Shown: positions 53,030-63,333, counted from the first letter of the stretch. The stretch is DNA of 64,000 bases from Streptomyces akebiae (GCF_019599145.1 NZ_CP080647.1:7626001-7690000); one strand, 5' to 3'. Program-made: numbers and translations. The notes: generated from the sequence alone by a model not told the origin.

Positions 53030-55002
53030 CGGAAGTGGCCGACTCAGGCAGGCAGCCCCCGCGCCGCCGCGTACCCGGGCCCGCCCGGCCCGTCCGACCG
53101 GGCGGCCAGCAACGGCGACCGGGCCCCGGCGCCCGCCCCGCCGCACAGCGCCGCCCGGCCACGTCCCGGCAGCCGCCCGCGCGCACCATCCGGCTGGGCA
53201 GCCCCCGCCCCCGGCTGCGCATGGTGAGCCTCGCGCTGACCCTGGTGATGATCGCCTTCGTCGTACGGCTGCTGCAGGTGCAGGCCGTCGACGCGAGCGA
53301 GTACGCGGCCAAGGCCGACCAGAACCGTTACGTCGGCCGGGTGCTGGCCGCCGAGCGCGGCGGGATCACCGACCGCAACGGCGTCGCCCTGGCGATCAGC
53401 ACCGACGCCAACGACATCACGGCCGACCCCACGATGTTCACGCGCGAGCAGCTGAAGATCGACGACGGGCCCGAGCAGGCCGCCGCGCTCCTCGCGCCGA
53501 TCCTCGGCGCGGACCAGGAGACGCTCACCGAGAAGCTCCGCACGAAGAACACGCGGTACGTGCTGCTCGCCCGCCGCCAGACCCCGCAGGTCTGGAACCA
53601 GATCAGCGACCTGAAGACCGCGCTCGTCAAGCGGGCCGCGGACGAGAAGGGCACCGTCAACGTCCTGGCCGGCGTCTTCCAGGAGCCCAGCAGCAAGCGG
53701 GTGTACCCCAACGGTGACCTCGCCGCCGGGATACTGGGCTGGGTCAACGCCGAGGGCAAGGGCGGCGGTGGCGTCGAGCAGCAGTGGAACAGCCGTCTGG
53801 CGGGGAAGGACGGCAAGATCCGCTACGCCCAGTCGGGCGGCCGTCTCGTGCCCACCGCGGGTTCCACCGAGACCCCCGCCGTGGCCGGCTCCGACGTCGA
53901 GCTGACCATCGACCGCGACATCCAGTGGGCCGCGCAGAACGCCATCACCGAGCAGGTGAAGAAGTCCAAGGCGGACCGCGGTTACGTGATCGTGCAGGAC
54001 ACCCGCACCGGCGAGATCCTCGCCATGGCCAACTCGCCCGGCTTCGACCCCAACGACCTGACCAGGGCGAACCCGGACGCGCTCGGCAACGCGGCCCTCC
54101 AGGACGCCTACGAGCCCGGCTCCACCGCCAAGGTCATGTCGATGGCCGCCGTACTGGAGGAGAACGTCGCCACCCCGCAGACGCACGTCACCGTGCCCAA
54201 CCGGCTGCACCGGGGCGACCGGCTCTTCAAGGACGACATCGACCACCCGACCTGGTACCTGACGCTCAACGGCGTCCTCGCCAAGTCCAGCAACATCGGC
54301 ACCATCCTCGCCACCGGCGAACTCGGCAGGAACCAGCGCGAGTCCAACACGATCCTCCACTCCTACCTGCGCAAGTTCGGCATCGGCAGCTACACCGGCC
54401 TCGGCTTCCCCGGCGAGACCAAGGGCATCCTCGCCGCGCCCGGCGACTGGTCGACCTCGCAGCAGTACACGATCCCTTTCGGCCAGGGCGTGTCGATAAA
54501 CGCCATGCAGGCGGCCTCCGTCTACTCGACGATCGCCAACGGCGGCGTACGCGTCGAACCGACCCTCGTACGAGGAACCAAGGGACCGGACGGCCGCTTC
54601 ACCCCCGCCCCGAAGCCCGGCAAGACCCGGGTCGTGAGCGAGAAGACGGCGAAGACCCTCGCCCGGATGCTGGAGTCCGTCGTGGACGACGAGGAGGGCA
54701 CGGGCACCAAAGCCCGCATCCCGGGCTACCGGGTCGCGGGCAAAACGGGTACGGCCAACCGTGTGGATCCGGCCACCGGCAGATACCGGGGCTACACGTC
54801 GTCGTTCGCCGGGTTCGCGCCCGCCGACAACCCGAGGATCACCGTCTACTGCGCGATCCAGAACGCCACCAAGGGCAACTACTTCGGCGGCCAGATCTGC
54901 GGACCCATCTACAAGGAGGTCATGGAGTTCGCCCTGAAGTCCCTCCAGGTGCCACCCACCGGGGCCAAGCCCGCGAACCTGCCCGTCACCTTCGCACCCT
55001 GA
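53026..55002 (+). CDS. ftsI: Septal class B penicillin-binding protein (PBP3)
   Basis: A 658-residue transpeptidase. A 65-residue Pro/Arg-rich cytoplasmic tail precedes one span (MVSLALTLVMIAFVVRLLQV), a pedestal domain and the transpeptidase. The active-site motifs are Ser366-x-x-Lys369 (STAK), Ser421-Ser-Asn423 and Lys573-Thr-Gly575. It cross-links peptidoglycan at sporulation septa together with FtsW. GTG 53026 overlaps the ftsL stop by 4 bp. It is about 50 residues longer than E. coli FtsI, mostly at the N-terminus. Confidence 0.96.
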   Translation: MTEVADSGRQPPRRRVPGPARPVRPGGQQRRPGPGARPAAQRRPATSRQPPARTIRLGSPRPRLRMVSLALTLVMIAFVVRLLQVQAVDASEYAAKADQNRYVGRVLAAERGGITDRNGVALAISTDANDITADPTMFTREQLKIDDGPEQAAALLAPILGADQETLTEKLRTKNTRYVLLARRQTPQVWNQISDLKTALVKRAADEKGTVNVLAGVFQEPSSKRVYPNGDLAAGILGWVNAEGKGGGGVEQQWNSRLAGKDGKIRYAQSGGRLVPTAGSTETPAVAGSDVELTIDRDIQWAAQNAITEQVKKSKADRGYVIVQDTRTGEILAMANSPGFDPNDLTRANPDALGNAALQDAYEPGSTAKVMSMAAVLEENVATPQTHVTVPNRLHRGDRLFKDDIDHPTWYLTLNGVLAKSSNIGTILATGELGRNQRESNTILHSYLRKFGIGSYTGLGFPGETKGILAAPGDWSTSQQYTIPFGQGVSINAMQAASVYSTIANGGVRVEPTLVRGTKGPDGRFTPAPKPGKTRVVSEKTAKTLARMLESVVDDEEGTGTKARIPGYRVAGKTGTANRVDPATGRYRGYTSSFAGFAPADNPRITVYCAIQNATKGNYFGGQICGPIYKEVMEFALKSLQVPPTGAKPANLPVTFAP

Positions 55003-55159
55003 CCCGCCTCCTGCCCCCACCCTGATCGGCCCGCTGATCAGCGCAACCAGCCAGGAACCGCCTCGTGACCATGATCACCCCCGACCCCGGGAACCCCGCC
55101 CCCGAGCCCCGCTCGCACAAACCCTCGCCCGCCCGTCACCCACCAGCGCCCTTGCCGGA

Positions 55160-55174
55160 CCGCGCTTCGCGCGG
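55160..55174 (+). other. Small hairpin in the ftsI-murE gap
   Basis: CCGCGC-TTC-GCGCGG is a perfect 6-bp stem with a triloop in the 263-bp stretch 55003-55265, the longest gap in the early dcw cluster. It may mark an internal promoter or attenuator. The murE frame is open through part of this gap, so it could also be coding. Confidence 0.35.
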
Positions 55175-55265
55175 GCTGCCCTTTGGCTCCCGTGGGGGTA
55201 CGCCCGGTACGCTCACCGCCGTGCCACACGCTGATCAGTCCCAAACCACCCAGAAGGACGTTCCC

Positions 55266-56792
55266 GTGACGTATCCGGGACCGCCCAGGCCGGCCCACGT
55301 CTCCGCCACACCCCTCGCGGAACTCGCCGGTCAGCTGGGTGCCGAGCAGCCGACGAGCGCGGACACCGTCCAGGTCACGGGCATCACCCACGACTCGCGC
55401 GCCGTCCGACCCGGCGACCTGTACGCCGCCCTGCCCGGTGCCCGTCTGCACGGAGCCGACTTCGTGGACCAGGCGGTCGGCCTCGGTGCCGTCGCCGTCC
55501 TCACCGACCCCAGCGGCGCCGAGCGCGCCGCCGCGGCCGGACTCCCCGCCCTCGTCGTCGCCCATCCGCGCGCGCGGATGGGCGAGCTGGCGGCCACCAT
55601 CTACGGCCGGCCGGGCGGCGACCTGCTGCAGATCGGCATCACCGGCACCTCGGGCAAGACCACCACCGCGTATCTCGTGGAGGGCGGCCTGAAGACCGTC
55701 CGCTCCACCGGACTCATCGGCACGGTCGAGATGCGCATCGGCGACGAGCGCATCAAGTCCGAGCGCACCACCCCCGAGGCCACCGACCTCCAGGCCCTCT
55801 TCGCGGTCATGCGCGAACGCGGCGTCGACTCGGTCGTCATGGAGGTCTCCAGCCACGCCCTGGTTCTCGGCCGGGTCGACGGCTGCGTCTTCGACGTGGC
55901 GGTCTTCAACAACCTCAGCCCGGAGCACATGGAGTTCCACTCCGACATGGAGGACTACTTCCGGGCCAAGGCACAGCTCTTCACCCCGGAGCGCAGCAGG
56001 CTCGGCGTCGTCAACCTCGACGACGAGTACGGCCGTCGGCTCGTCGACGAGGCCACGGTCCCGGTCGTCACCTTCTCCGCCGAGGGGCATCCCGACGCCG
56101 ACTGGCGCGCCGAGGACGTCCTGGTCGGGCCGATGGACTCGACGTTCACGGTGGTGGGACCCAAGGGTGAGCGGATCGCCGCCAGGGCGCCGCTGCCGGG
56201 CTCCTTCAACGTCGCCAACACCCTGGCGGCCGTCGCCGCGCTGGCCGTCGCCGGGATCGACCCGCAGACCGCCGCCGACGGCGTCGCCGCCGTACCGGGC
56301 GTGCCGGGCCGGCTGGAGCGGGTGGACGCCGGGCAGCCGTACCTCGCGGTCGTCGACTACGCCCACAAGACGGACGCCGTCGAGTCGGTCCTCAAGGCGC
56401 TGCGCAAGGTCACCGAGGGCAGCCTGCACGTCGTGCTCGGCTGCGGCGGCGACCGGGACACCACCAAGCGCGGACCGATGGGCGCCGCCATGGCCCGGCT
56501 CTCCGACACCGCCGTGCTGACCTCCGACAACCCCCGCTCCGAGGACCCCCTCGCGATCCTCGCGGCCATGCTCGAAGGCGCGGCGTCCGTGCCGGCCCAC
56601 GAGCGTGGCGAGGTCCTCCTCTTCGAGGACCGGGCCGCGGCGATCGCCGCTGCGGTGGCCCGCGCACGTCCGGGCGACACCGTGCTGGTCGCGGGCAAGG
56701 GCCATGAGCAGGGCCAGGACATCGCCGGCGTGGTCCGTCCCTTCGACGACCGCCAGGTGCTCCGCGAAGCTATCCAGCAGACCCAGGGATGA
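55266..56792 (+). CDS. murE: UDP-MurNAc-L-Ala-D-Glu:diaminopimelate ligase
   Basis: A 508-residue Mur ligase adding diaminopimelate (LL-DAP in Streptomyces) to UDP-MurNAc-dipeptide. The ATP loop is GITGTSGKTTTAYLVEGGL; the carbamylated-Lys segment is FHSDMEDYFRAKAQLFTPER; the DAP-recognition motif is DNPR in TSDNPRSEDP. GTG 55266 has AAGGAC 6 nt upstream and gives the usual family length. The frame is open back to GTG 55065, which would add 67 residues rich in Pro and Arg. Confidence 0.93.
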   Translation: MTYPGPPRPAHVSATPLAELAGQLGAEQPTSADTVQVTGITHDSRAVRPGDLYAALPGARLHGADFVDQAVGLGAVAVLTDPSGAERAAAAGLPALVVAHPRARMGELAATIYGRPGGDLLQIGITGTSGKTTTAYLVEGGLKTVRSTGLIGTVEMRIGDERIKSERTTPEATDLQALFAVMRERGVDSVVMEVSSHALVLGRVDGCVFDVAVFNNLSPEHMEFHSDMEDYFRAKAQLFTPERSRLGVVNLDDEYGRRLVDEATVPVVTFSAEGHPDADWRAEDVLVGPMDSTFTVVGPKGERIAARAPLPGSFNVANTLAAVAALAVAGIDPQTAADGVAAVPGVPGRLERVDAGQPYLAVVDYAHKTDAVESVLKALRKVTEGSLHVVLGCGGDRDTTKRGPMGAAMARLSDTAVLTSDNPRSEDPLAILAAMLEGAASVPAHERGEVLLFEDRAAAIAAAVARARPGDTVLVAGKGHEQGQDIAGVVRPFDDRQVLREAIQQTQG

Positions 56793-56796
56793 ACTT

Positions 56797-58212
56797 GTGA
56801 TCGCCCTCTCTCTCGCCGAGATCGCAGAAGTCGTCGGCGGGCAGACGCACGACATACCGGATCCGTCGGCGCTGGTCACCGGACCGGTCGTCCGGGACTC
56901 CCGCGAGGTGGAGCCCGGCAGCCTCTTCGTCGCCTTCGCCGGCGAGCGCGTGGACGGACACGACTTCGCGGCCGCGGTCGTCGAGGCGGGCGCGGCAGCG
57001 GTGCTGGCGTCCCGTCCCGTCGGCGTGCCCGCGATCGTCGTGCCCGATGTGCAGGCGGCGCTCGGCGCCCTCGCCCGGCACGTCGTGCGCAAGCTCGGCA
57101 CGACCCTCGTGGCCCTCACCGGCTCCGCCGGCAAGACCAGCACCAAGGACCTGATCGCCCAGGTGCTCCGGCGCAAGGCGCCGACGGTGTTCACGCCCGG
57201 TTCCCTCAACAACGAGATCGGGCTGCCCCTCACCGCGCTCAGCGCCACCGAGGAAACCCGTTTCCTCGTCCTGGAGATGGGCGCCCGCGGCATCGGCCAC
57301 ATCCGGTACCTCACGGAGCTGACGCCGCCGAAGATCGGCCTCGTGCTCAACGTCGGCACCGCCCACATCGGCGAGTTCGGCGGCCGCGAGCAGATCGCGC
57401 AGGCCAAGGGCGAGCTGGTGGAGGCACTGCCTTCCGCGGACGAGGGCGGCGCCGCGATCCTCAACGCCGACGACCCCCTCGTCCGGGCCATGGCGTCCCG
57501 CACGAAGGCCCGGGTGATCCTCTTCGGAGAGTCCGGCGAAGCGGACGTACGCGCAGAGAACGTGACGCTCACCGAGGCCGGACAGCCCGCCTTCAGGCTT
57601 CACACACCCTCCGGTGCAAGCGATGTGACCATGCGCCTGTACGGTGAGCACCACGTGTCGAACGCGCTCGCCGCGGCCGCCGTCGCCCATGAGCTGGGCA
57701 TGTCCGCAAGTGAGATCGCCACCGCGCTCTCCGAGGCGGGCTCCCTCTCCCGCTGGCGCATGGAGGTCACCGAGCGCCCGGACGGCGTGACGGTCGTCAA
57801 CGACGCCTACAACGCGAACCCCGAGTCCATGCGGGCCGCTCTGCGCGCGCTCGCGGCCATGGGCAAGGGGCGGCGGACCTGGGCGGTGCTCGGCAAGATG
57901 GCCGAGCTCGGGGACGAATCGCTCGCCGAGCACGACGCGGTCGGACGGCTCGCCGTCCGGCTCAATGTCGGCAAGCTCGTCGCGGTCGGGGGCAGGGAAG
58001 CGTCCTGGCTGCAACTGGGCGCATATAACGAGGGTTCGTGGGGTGAGGAGTCGGTGCACGTGTCCGACGCACAGGCGGCGATCGACCTGTTGCGCAGTCA
58101 GTTGCGCCCGGGAGACGTCGTACTCGTGAAGGCGTCCCGGTCGGTCGGGCTCGAGAGCGTGGCGCAGGCGCTGCTCGACAGCGGCAACGAGGGTGAGGTT
58201 GCCGCGCGATGA
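56797..58212 (+). CDS. murF: UDP-MurNAc-tripeptide:D-Ala-D-Ala ligase
   Basis: A 471-residue Mur ligase that finishes the stem pentapeptide. It has the N-terminal UDP-binding part ([20 protein letters not shown]), the ATP loop [40 protein letters not shown] and the C-terminal domain with [18 protein letters not shown] 56797 lies 4 bp after murE with AGGGA upstream. Its stop overlaps the mraY start. Confidence 0.96.
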   Translation: MIALSLAEIAEVVGGQTHDIPDPSALVTGPVVRDSREVEPGSLFVAFAGERVDGHDFAAAVVEAGAAAVLASRPVGVPAIVVPDVQAALGALARHVVRKLGTTLVALTGSAGKTSTKDLIAQVLRRKAPTVFTPGSLNNEIGLPLTALSATEETRFLVLEMGARGIGHIRYLTELTPPKIGLVLNVGTAHIGEFGGREQIAQAKGELVEALPSADEGGAAILNADDPLVRAMASRTKARVILFGESGEADVRAENVTLTEAGQPAFRLHTPSGASDVTMRLYGEHHVSNALAAAAVAHELGMSASEIATALSEAGSLSRWRMEVTERPDGVTVVNDAYNANPESMRAALRALAAMGKGRRTWAVLGKMAELGDESLAEHDAVGRLAVRLNVGKLVAVGGREASWLQLGAYNEGSWGEESVHVSDAQAAIDLLRSQLRPGDVVLVKASRSVGLESVAQALLDSGNEGEVAAR

Positions 58213-59282
58213 TGAATCAGATCCTGTTCGCAGGAGTCATCGGTCTCTTCCTGACCCTGGTCGGCACCCCGCTGCTGATCAAGCTGCTGGCCCGCAAGGG
58301 CTACGGCCAGTACATCCGTGACGACGGCCCCCGCGAGCACGCCAGCAAGCGTGGTACGCCGACCATGGGTGGTATCGCCTTCATCCTGGCGACGATCGTC
58401 GCGTACTTCCTGGCCAAGGTGATCTCGGGCCAGCCGCCGACCTTCTCCGGTCTGCTGGTGCTCGGCCTGATGGCGGGCATGGGCCTCGTCGGCTTCCTCG
58501 ACGACTACATCAAGATCGTCAAGCGCCGTTCGCTCGGTCTGCGGGCCAAGGCGAAGATGGCCGGCCAGCTGATCGTCGGTATCGCCTTCGCGGTCCTCGC
58601 GCTGCAGTTCCCCGACGCCCGCGACCAGACGCCGGCCTCCACCAAGATCTCCTTCGTCCAGGACTTCGGCTGGTCGATCGGCCCCGTGCTGTTCGTCATC
58701 TGGGCCCTGTTCATGATCCTCGCCATGTCGAACGGCGTGAACCTGACCGACGGTCTGGACGGCCTCGCCACCGGTGCCTCCGTGCTCGTCTTCGGCGCGT
58801 ACACCTTCATCGGCGTCTGGCAGTTCCAGGAGTCCTGCGCCAACACGCAGACCCTGACCAACCCGTCCGCCTGTTACGAGGTACGGGATCCGCTCGACCT
58901 GGCGATCGTGGCCTCCGCGCTGATGGGCGCCTGCCTCGGCTTCCTGTGGTGGAACACCTCGCCGGCCAAGATCTTCATGGGCGACACCGGTTCGCTGGCC
59001 CTCGGCGGCGCGCTCGCGGGTCTCGCGATCTGCTCCCGCACCGAGCTGCTCCTCGCGCTCCTCGGCGGTCTGTTCGTCCTCATCACCATGTCGGTCGTCA
59101 TCCAGGTCGGCTCGTTCCGCCTCACCGGCAAGCGCGTCTTCCGGATGGCACCGCTCCAGCACCACTTCGAGCTCAAGGGCTGGTCCGAGGTCCTGGTCGT
59201 GGTCCGCTTCTGGATCATCCAGGGCATCTGTGTGATCGTCGGACTGGGCCTCTTCTACGCGGGATGGGCAGCGGACAAGTGA
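58209..59282 (+). CDS. mraY: Phospho-MurNAc-pentapeptide translocase
   Basis: A 357-residue, ten-span membrane enzyme that makes lipid I from UDP-MurNAc-pentapeptide and undecaprenyl phosphate. The loop motifs are [37 protein letters not shown] (catalytic Asp region), [24 protein letters not shown] and [14 protein letters not shown] 58209 overlaps the murF stop (ATGATGA); ATG 58212 is equally possible. Confidence 0.96.
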   Translation: MMNQILFAGVIGLFLTLVGTPLLIKLLARKGYGQYIRDDGPREHASKRGTPTMGGIAFILATIVAYFLAKVISGQPPTFSGLLVLGLMAGMGLVGFLDDYIKIVKRRSLGLRAKAKMAGQLIVGIAFAVLALQFPDARDQTPASTKISFVQDFGWSIGPVLFVIWALFMILAMSNGVNLTDGLDGLATGASVLVFGAYTFIGVWQFQESCANTQTLTNPSACYEVRDPLDLAIVASALMGACLGFLWWNTSPAKIFMGDTGSLALGGALAGLAICSRTELLLALLGGLFVLITMSVVIQVGSFRLTGKRVFRMAPLQHHFELKGWSEVLVVVRFWIIQGICVIVGLGLFYAGWAADK

Positions 59283-60691
59283 CCGACTGGCAGGGTAAGC
59301 ACGTCACCGTCGCCGGGCTGGGCGTCTCCGGCATCCCGGCGGCCAAGGTCCTGCACGGCCTCGGCGCGGCCGTCACGGTCGTCAACGACGGCGACGACGA
59401 CCGTGCCCGCGCGCAGGCCGCCGACCTGGAGGCACTCGGCATCACCGTGCGCCTCGGCGACGGCGCGACCCTGCCGGAGGGCACCGAACTCGTCGTCACC
59501 ACCCCGGGCTGGAAGCCGGACAAGCCGCTGTTCGCGGCCGCCCGCGCGGCCGGTCTGGAGATCTGGGGCGACGTCGAACTCGCCTGGCGGCTGCGGGGCC
59601 CCGACGCCGCACCCTGGCTGGCCGTCACGGGCACCAACGGCAAGACCACGACGGTCCAGATGCTCGCCTCGATCCTGACGGCCGCGGGGCTGCGCACGGC
59701 CGCCGTCGGCAACATCGGGGTCTCGCTGCTGGACGTCGTCCTGGGCGACGAGCCCTACGACGTCCTCGCCGTCGAGCTGTCCAGCTACCAGCTCCACTGG
59801 GCGCCCTCCCTGCGCGCCCACTCCGCCGCCGTCCTCAACCTCGCCCCCGACCACCTCGACTGGCACGGCTCCATGGAGGCGTACGCCGCGGACAAGGGCC
59901 GCGTCTACGAGGGCAATCGGGTCGCCTGCGTCTACAACGTGGCTGACAAGGCCACCGAGGACCTGGTGCGCGAGGCGGACGTCGAGGAGGGCTGCCGGGC
60001 CGTCGGGTTCACGCTCGGTACCCCGGGGCCGTCCCAACTGGGCGTCGTGGACGGCATCCTGGTCGACCGCGCCTTCGTCGAGAACCGGCAGAAGAACGCC
60101 CAGGAACTCGCCGAGGTCGCGGACGTGCGCCCGCCGGCCCCGCACAACATCGCCAACGCCCTCGCGGCGGCCGCCCTCGCCCGCGCCTACGGGGTGCCCG
60201 CCGCGGCCGTACGGGACGGGCTGCGGGCCTTCACCCCGGACGCGCACCGCATCGCGCACGTGGCCGATGTGGACGGCGTCGCGTACATCGACGACTCCAA
60301 GGCCACCAACACGCATGCCGCGCAGGCCTCGTTGGCGGCGTACGAGTCCATCGTGTGGATCGCGGGCGGCCTCGCCAAGGGGGCCACCTTCGACGAACTC
60401 GTCGCCGGTGCGGCAGGGCGGCTGCGGGGGGTCGTGCTGATCGGCGCGGACCGCGCGCTGATCCGGGAAGCGCTGGCGCGACACGCGCCCGAAGTGCCGG
60501 TCGTCGACCTCGACCGGACCGACACTGGGGCGATGCTCGCCGCCGTCCGCGAGGCGCGGACACTGGCACGGACGGGCGACACGGTGCTGCTGGCGCCGGC
60601 CTGTGCGTCGATGGACATGTTCGTCAACTACAACAGGCGTGGGGACGCGTTCGCGGAGGCTGTGCGCGAACTCTCCTCCACGGACGGCTGA
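59264..60691 (+). CDS. murD: UDP-MurNAc-L-Ala:D-Glu ligase
   Basis: A 475-residue Mur ligase. It opens with the UDP-binding fold [20 protein letters not shown], then the ATP loop [50 protein letters not shown] (carbamylated Lys) and the C-terminal [21 protein letters not shown] 59264 overlaps mraY by 19 bp; GTG 59279 (GTGA overlap with the mraY stop) is an equally good start and fits the neighbouring junction style. A hairpin follows its stop codon. Confidence 0.94.
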   Translation: MGSGQVTDWQGKHVTVAGLGVSGIPAAKVLHGLGAAVTVVNDGDDDRARAQAADLEALGITVRLGDGATLPEGTELVVTTPGWKPDKPLFAAARAAGLEIWGDVELAWRLRGPDAAPWLAVTGTNGKTTTVQMLASILTAAGLRTAAVGNIGVSLLDVVLGDEPYDVLAVELSSYQLHWAPSLRAHSAAVLNLAPDHLDWHGSMEAYAADKGRVYEGNRVACVYNVADKATEDLVREADVEEGCRAVGFTLGTPGPSQLGVVDGILVDRAFVENRQKNAQELAEVADVRPPAPHNIANALAAAALARAYGVPAAAVRDGLRAFTPDAHRIAHVADVDGVAYIDDSKATNTHAAQASLAAYESIVWIAGGLAKGATFDELVAGAAGRLRGVVLIGADRALIREALARHAPEVPVVDLDRTDTGAMLAAVREARTLARTGDTVLLAPACASMDMFVNYNRRGDAFAEAVRELSSTDG

Positions 60692-60722
60692 CCCGGCCAG
60701 GCTTCGCCTGGCGGCGCCGGGT
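60691..60722 (+). other. Hairpin between murD and ftsW
   Basis: GCCAGGC-TTC-GCCTGGC (60696-60712) is a perfect 7-bp stem with a triloop, extended by ACCCG/CGGGT (60691-60695, 60718-60722). It starts at the last base of the murD stop. No T run follows, so partial attenuation or mRNA processing is as likely as termination. Confidence 0.55.
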
Positions 60723-60739
60723 GAAACTGGGAGGGACGC

Positions 60740-60790
60740 GTGACACGGAACTGGTCGGTCGGCGGCGAGGGCGCCCCCGATGCCGAGTAG
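60740..60790 (+). CDS. Candidate 16-codon leader ORF overlapping the ftsW start
   Basis: GTG 60740 has GGGAGGGA 3 nt upstream, far better than the site in front of ftsW. The frame reads MTRNWSVGGEGAPDAE and stops at TAG 60788-60790, 11 bp inside ftsW and out of its frame. Translation of this ORF could deliver ribosomes to the ftsW ATG at 60780. Confidence 0.35.
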   Translation: MTRNWSVGGEGAPDAE

Positions 60791-62129
60791 CCGTACGAGC
60801 CGTGCGCCCCTCCAGCGCGTCACCCGACGGCCACCCGTCTCCCGGCCGCCGCGCGAGAACCCCCTGCGCAGGCTCCACACACGGGCGCGCAAGGCCTGGG
60901 ACCGGCCGCTGACCGCCTACTACCTGATCCTCGGCGGCAGCCTGCTGATCACCGTACTGGGTCTGGTGATGGTCTACTCGGCCTCGCAGATCACCGCTCT
61001 GCAGAAGTCGCTGCCCGGGACCTTCTTCTTCCGCAAGCAGTTCCTCGCGGCCACGATCGGCACCGTGCTGCTGCTCGTGGCCTCGCGGATGCCGGTCAAG
61101 CTGCACCGCGCGCTGGCGTACCCGATCCTGGCCGGCTGCGTGTTCCTGATGGCCCTGGTTCAAGTGCCCGGGATAGGGCAGTCGATCAACGGCAACCAGA
61201 ACTGGATCGCCGTCGGCGGCTCCTTCCAGATCCAGCCCAGCGAGTTCGGCAAGCTGGCGCTCGTGCTGTGGGGCGCCGACCTGCTGGCGCGCAAGGAGGA
61301 CAAGCGGCTGCTGACGCAGTGGAAGCACATGCTGGTGCCGCTCGTTCCGGTGGCGTTCCTGCTGCTCGGGCTGATCATGCTCGGCGGTGACATGGGCACC
61401 GCGATCATTCTCACGGCGATCCTGTTCGGCCTGCTGTGGCTGGCCGGGGCGCCGACGCGGATGTTCGTGGGCGTGCTGTCCATCGCCGGACTCATCGGAT
61501 TCGTCCTGATCAGGACCAGCGAGAACCGTATGGCCCGCCTGGCCTGCATCGGAGCCACCGAGCCCCGGACGGACGGGGCCGACTGCTGGCAGGCCGTGCA
61601 CGGAATCTACGCCCTGGCCTCGGGCGGAATCTTCGGCTCCGGGCTCGGTGCCAGTGTGGAAAAATGGGGCCAACTCCCGGAAGCGCACACCGACTTCATC
61701 TTCGCCGTCACCGGTGAGGAACTGGGCCTCGCGGGGACGCTGTCGGTGCTCGCCCTCTTCGCGGCTCTAGGCTATGCGGGTATCCGCGTGGCCGGACGCA
61801 CGGAGGACCCCTTCGTCAGGTATGCCGCGGGAGGCGTGACCACCTGGATCACCGCGCAAGCGGTGATCAACATCGGTGCGGTGCTCGGTCTGTTGCCGAT
61901 CGCCGGAGTCCCGCTCCCGCTGTTCTCCTACGGGGGATCCGCCCTGCTGCCGACCATGTTCGCCATCGGGTTGCTGATCGCGTTCGCGCGCGACGAGCCC
62001 GCTGCGCGGGCGGCGCTTGCCATGCGGCAGCCCCGCTTTGGTAGAAAGCGTGGCGGCGGCCCTTCGGGGCCCGGGAGATGGAACACGATGCGACGGCGTG
62101 TCTCGGCACGTTCGTCCGGAGAGCGGTGA
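60780..62129 (+). CDS. ftsW: Septal peptidoglycan glycosyltransferase FtsW (SEDS family)
   Basis: A 449-residue, ten-span SEDS protein that polymerises lipid II at the septum with FtsI. Landmarks: VMVYSASQ, NGNQNWIAVGGSFQIQPSEF (the conserved PSEF loop), LLGLIMLGGDMGTAIILTAI, LPEAHTDFIFAVTGEELGL (catalytic Asp in TDFIFA) and PLPLFSYGGSALLPTM. The 30-residue N-terminus and the tail are basic. ATG 60780 is used. A leader ORF with a strong ribosome site overlaps this start. Confidence 0.95.
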   Translation: MPSSRTSRAPLQRVTRRPPVSRPPRENPLRRLHTRARKAWDRPLTAYYLILGGSLLITVLGLVMVYSASQITALQKSLPGTFFFRKQFLAATIGTVLLLVASRMPVKLHRALAYPILAGCVFLMALVQVPGIGQSINGNQNWIAVGGSFQIQPSEFGKLALVLWGADLLARKEDKRLLTQWKHMLVPLVPVAFLLLGLIMLGGDMGTAIILTAILFGLLWLAGAPTRMFVGVLSIAGLIGFVLIRTSENRMARLACIGATEPRTDGADCWQAVHGIYALASGGIFGSGLGASVEKWGQLPEAHTDFIFAVTGEELGLAGTLSVLALFAALGYAGIRVAGRTEDPFVRYAAGGVTTWITAQAVINIGAVLGLLPIAGVPLPLFSYGGSALLPTMFAIGLLIAFARDEPAARAALAMRQPRFGRKRGGGPSGPGRWNTMRRRVSARSSGER

Positions 62130-62135
62130 ATTTCG

Positions 62136-63233
62136 GTGCATGTCGTACTCGCCGGTGGCGGAACCGCCGGTCACATCGAGCCCGCGCTCGCCCTCGCGGA
62201 CGCCCTGCGCAGGCAGGACCCGACCGTGGGCATCACGGCCCTGGGCACGGAGCGCGGCCTTGAGACACGCCTCGTCCCCGAGCGGGGCTACGAACTCGCG
62301 CTGATCCCCGCCGTACCCCTGCCGCGCAAGCCCACCCCCGAGCTGATCACCGTGCCCGGTCGGCTGCGCGGCACGATCAAGGCGACCGAGCAGATCCTGG
62401 AGCGCACCAAGGCGGACGCGGTCGTCGGCTTCGGCGGCTATGTCGCCCTGCCCGGCTACCTCGCCGCCAAGCGCCTCGGGGTGCCGATCATCGTCCACGA
62501 GGCCAACGCCCGACCCGGTCTCGCCAACAAGATCGGCTCCCGGTACGCCGCGAAGGTCGCCGTCTCCACTCCCGACAGCAAGCTGCGCGACGCCCGCTAC
62601 ATCGGCATCCCGCTGCGCCGCGCCATCGCCACCCTCGACCGGGCCGCGGCCCGCCCCGAGGCCCGCGCGATGTTCGGCCTCGACCCGAACCTGCCGACCC
62701 TGCTGGTGTCCGGCGGCTCCCAGGGCGCCCGCCGCCTCAACGAGGTCGTCCAGCAGGTCGCGCCCTACCTCCAGCAGGCCGGGATCCAGATCCTGCACGC
62801 GGTCGGCCCGAAGAACGAACTGCCGCAGGTGCACCAGATGCCGGGAATGCCCCCTTACATCCCGGTACCGTACGTGGACCGGATGGACCTCGCGTACGCC
62901 GCGGCCGACATGATGCTCTGCCGCGCGGGCGCGATGACCGTCGCCGAACTCTCCGCCGTCGGGCTCCCGGCCGCCTATGTCCCGCTGCCCATCGGCAACG
63001 GTGAACAGCGGCTGAACGCCCAGCCGGTGGTCAAGGCCGGCGGCGGGCTGCTGGTCGACGACGCGGAACTGACGCCCCAGTGGGTGCAGCAGAACGTGCT
63101 GCCCGTGCTCGCCGACCCGCACCGGCTGTACGAGATGTCCCGCGCCGCAAGCGAGTTCGGTCGCCGGGACGCCGACGACCTGCTCGTCGGGATGGTGTAC
63201 GAGGCGATCGCGTCGCGCCGCGGACACCACTAG
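62136..63233 (+). CDS. murG: Lipid I GlcNAc transferase
   Basis: A 365-residue GT28 enzyme that adds GlcNAc to lipid I on the inner membrane face, giving lipid II. Landmarks: HVVLAGGGTAGHIEPALALA, VVGFGGYVALPGYLAA, VHEANARPGLANKIGS, LVSGGSQGARRLNEVV, CRAGAMTVAELSAVGLPAAY and LPIGNGEQRLNAQPVV. GTG 62136 has GGAGAGCGG upstream and lies 6 bp after ftsW. A large inverted repeat separates it from ftsQ. Confidence 0.96.
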   Translation: MHVVLAGGGTAGHIEPALALADALRRQDPTVGITALGTERGLETRLVPERGYELALIPAVPLPRKPTPELITVPGRLRGTIKATEQILERTKADAVVGFGGYVALPGYLAAKRLGVPIIVHEANARPGLANKIGSRYAAKVAVSTPDSKLRDARYIGIPLRRAIATLDRAAARPEARAMFGLDPNLPTLLVSGGSQGARRLNEVVQQVAPYLQQAGIQILHAVGPKNELPQVHQMPGMPPYIPVPYVDRMDLAYAAADMMLCRAGAMTVAELSAVGLPAAYVPLPIGNGEQRLNAQPVVKAGGGLLVDDAELTPQWVQQNVLPVLADPHRLYEMSRAASEFGRRDADDLLVGMVYEAIASRRGHH

Positions 63234-63265
63234 AGAACGGATCGGCGAGTGAGTCGAAGGGGCGT

Positions 63266-63333
63266 GTCGGTGTCGAGCGGCCGAGCGCGCGGAGGCCCGA
63301 AGGGCTGAGCACGGTCGGCCGCTCGACACCGAC
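63266..63333. repeat. 19-bp perfect inverted repeat between murG and ftsQ
   Basis: GTCGGTGTCGAGCGGCCGA (63266-63284) and its exact complement (63315-63333) flank a 30-nt loop that holds a smaller GCCC-GAA-GGGC hairpin. Outer GGGGCG/CGCCCC bases extend the stem after a short mismatch. It fills most of the 137-bp gap and ends 38 bp before ftsQ. Confidence 0.85.

Noticed and set aside
51047..53146. Minus-strand 699-codon frame opposite rsmH and ftsL
   Set aside because: An antisense shadow with Gly/Arg/Val bias and no ribosome site; rsmH is unmistakable on the plus strand.
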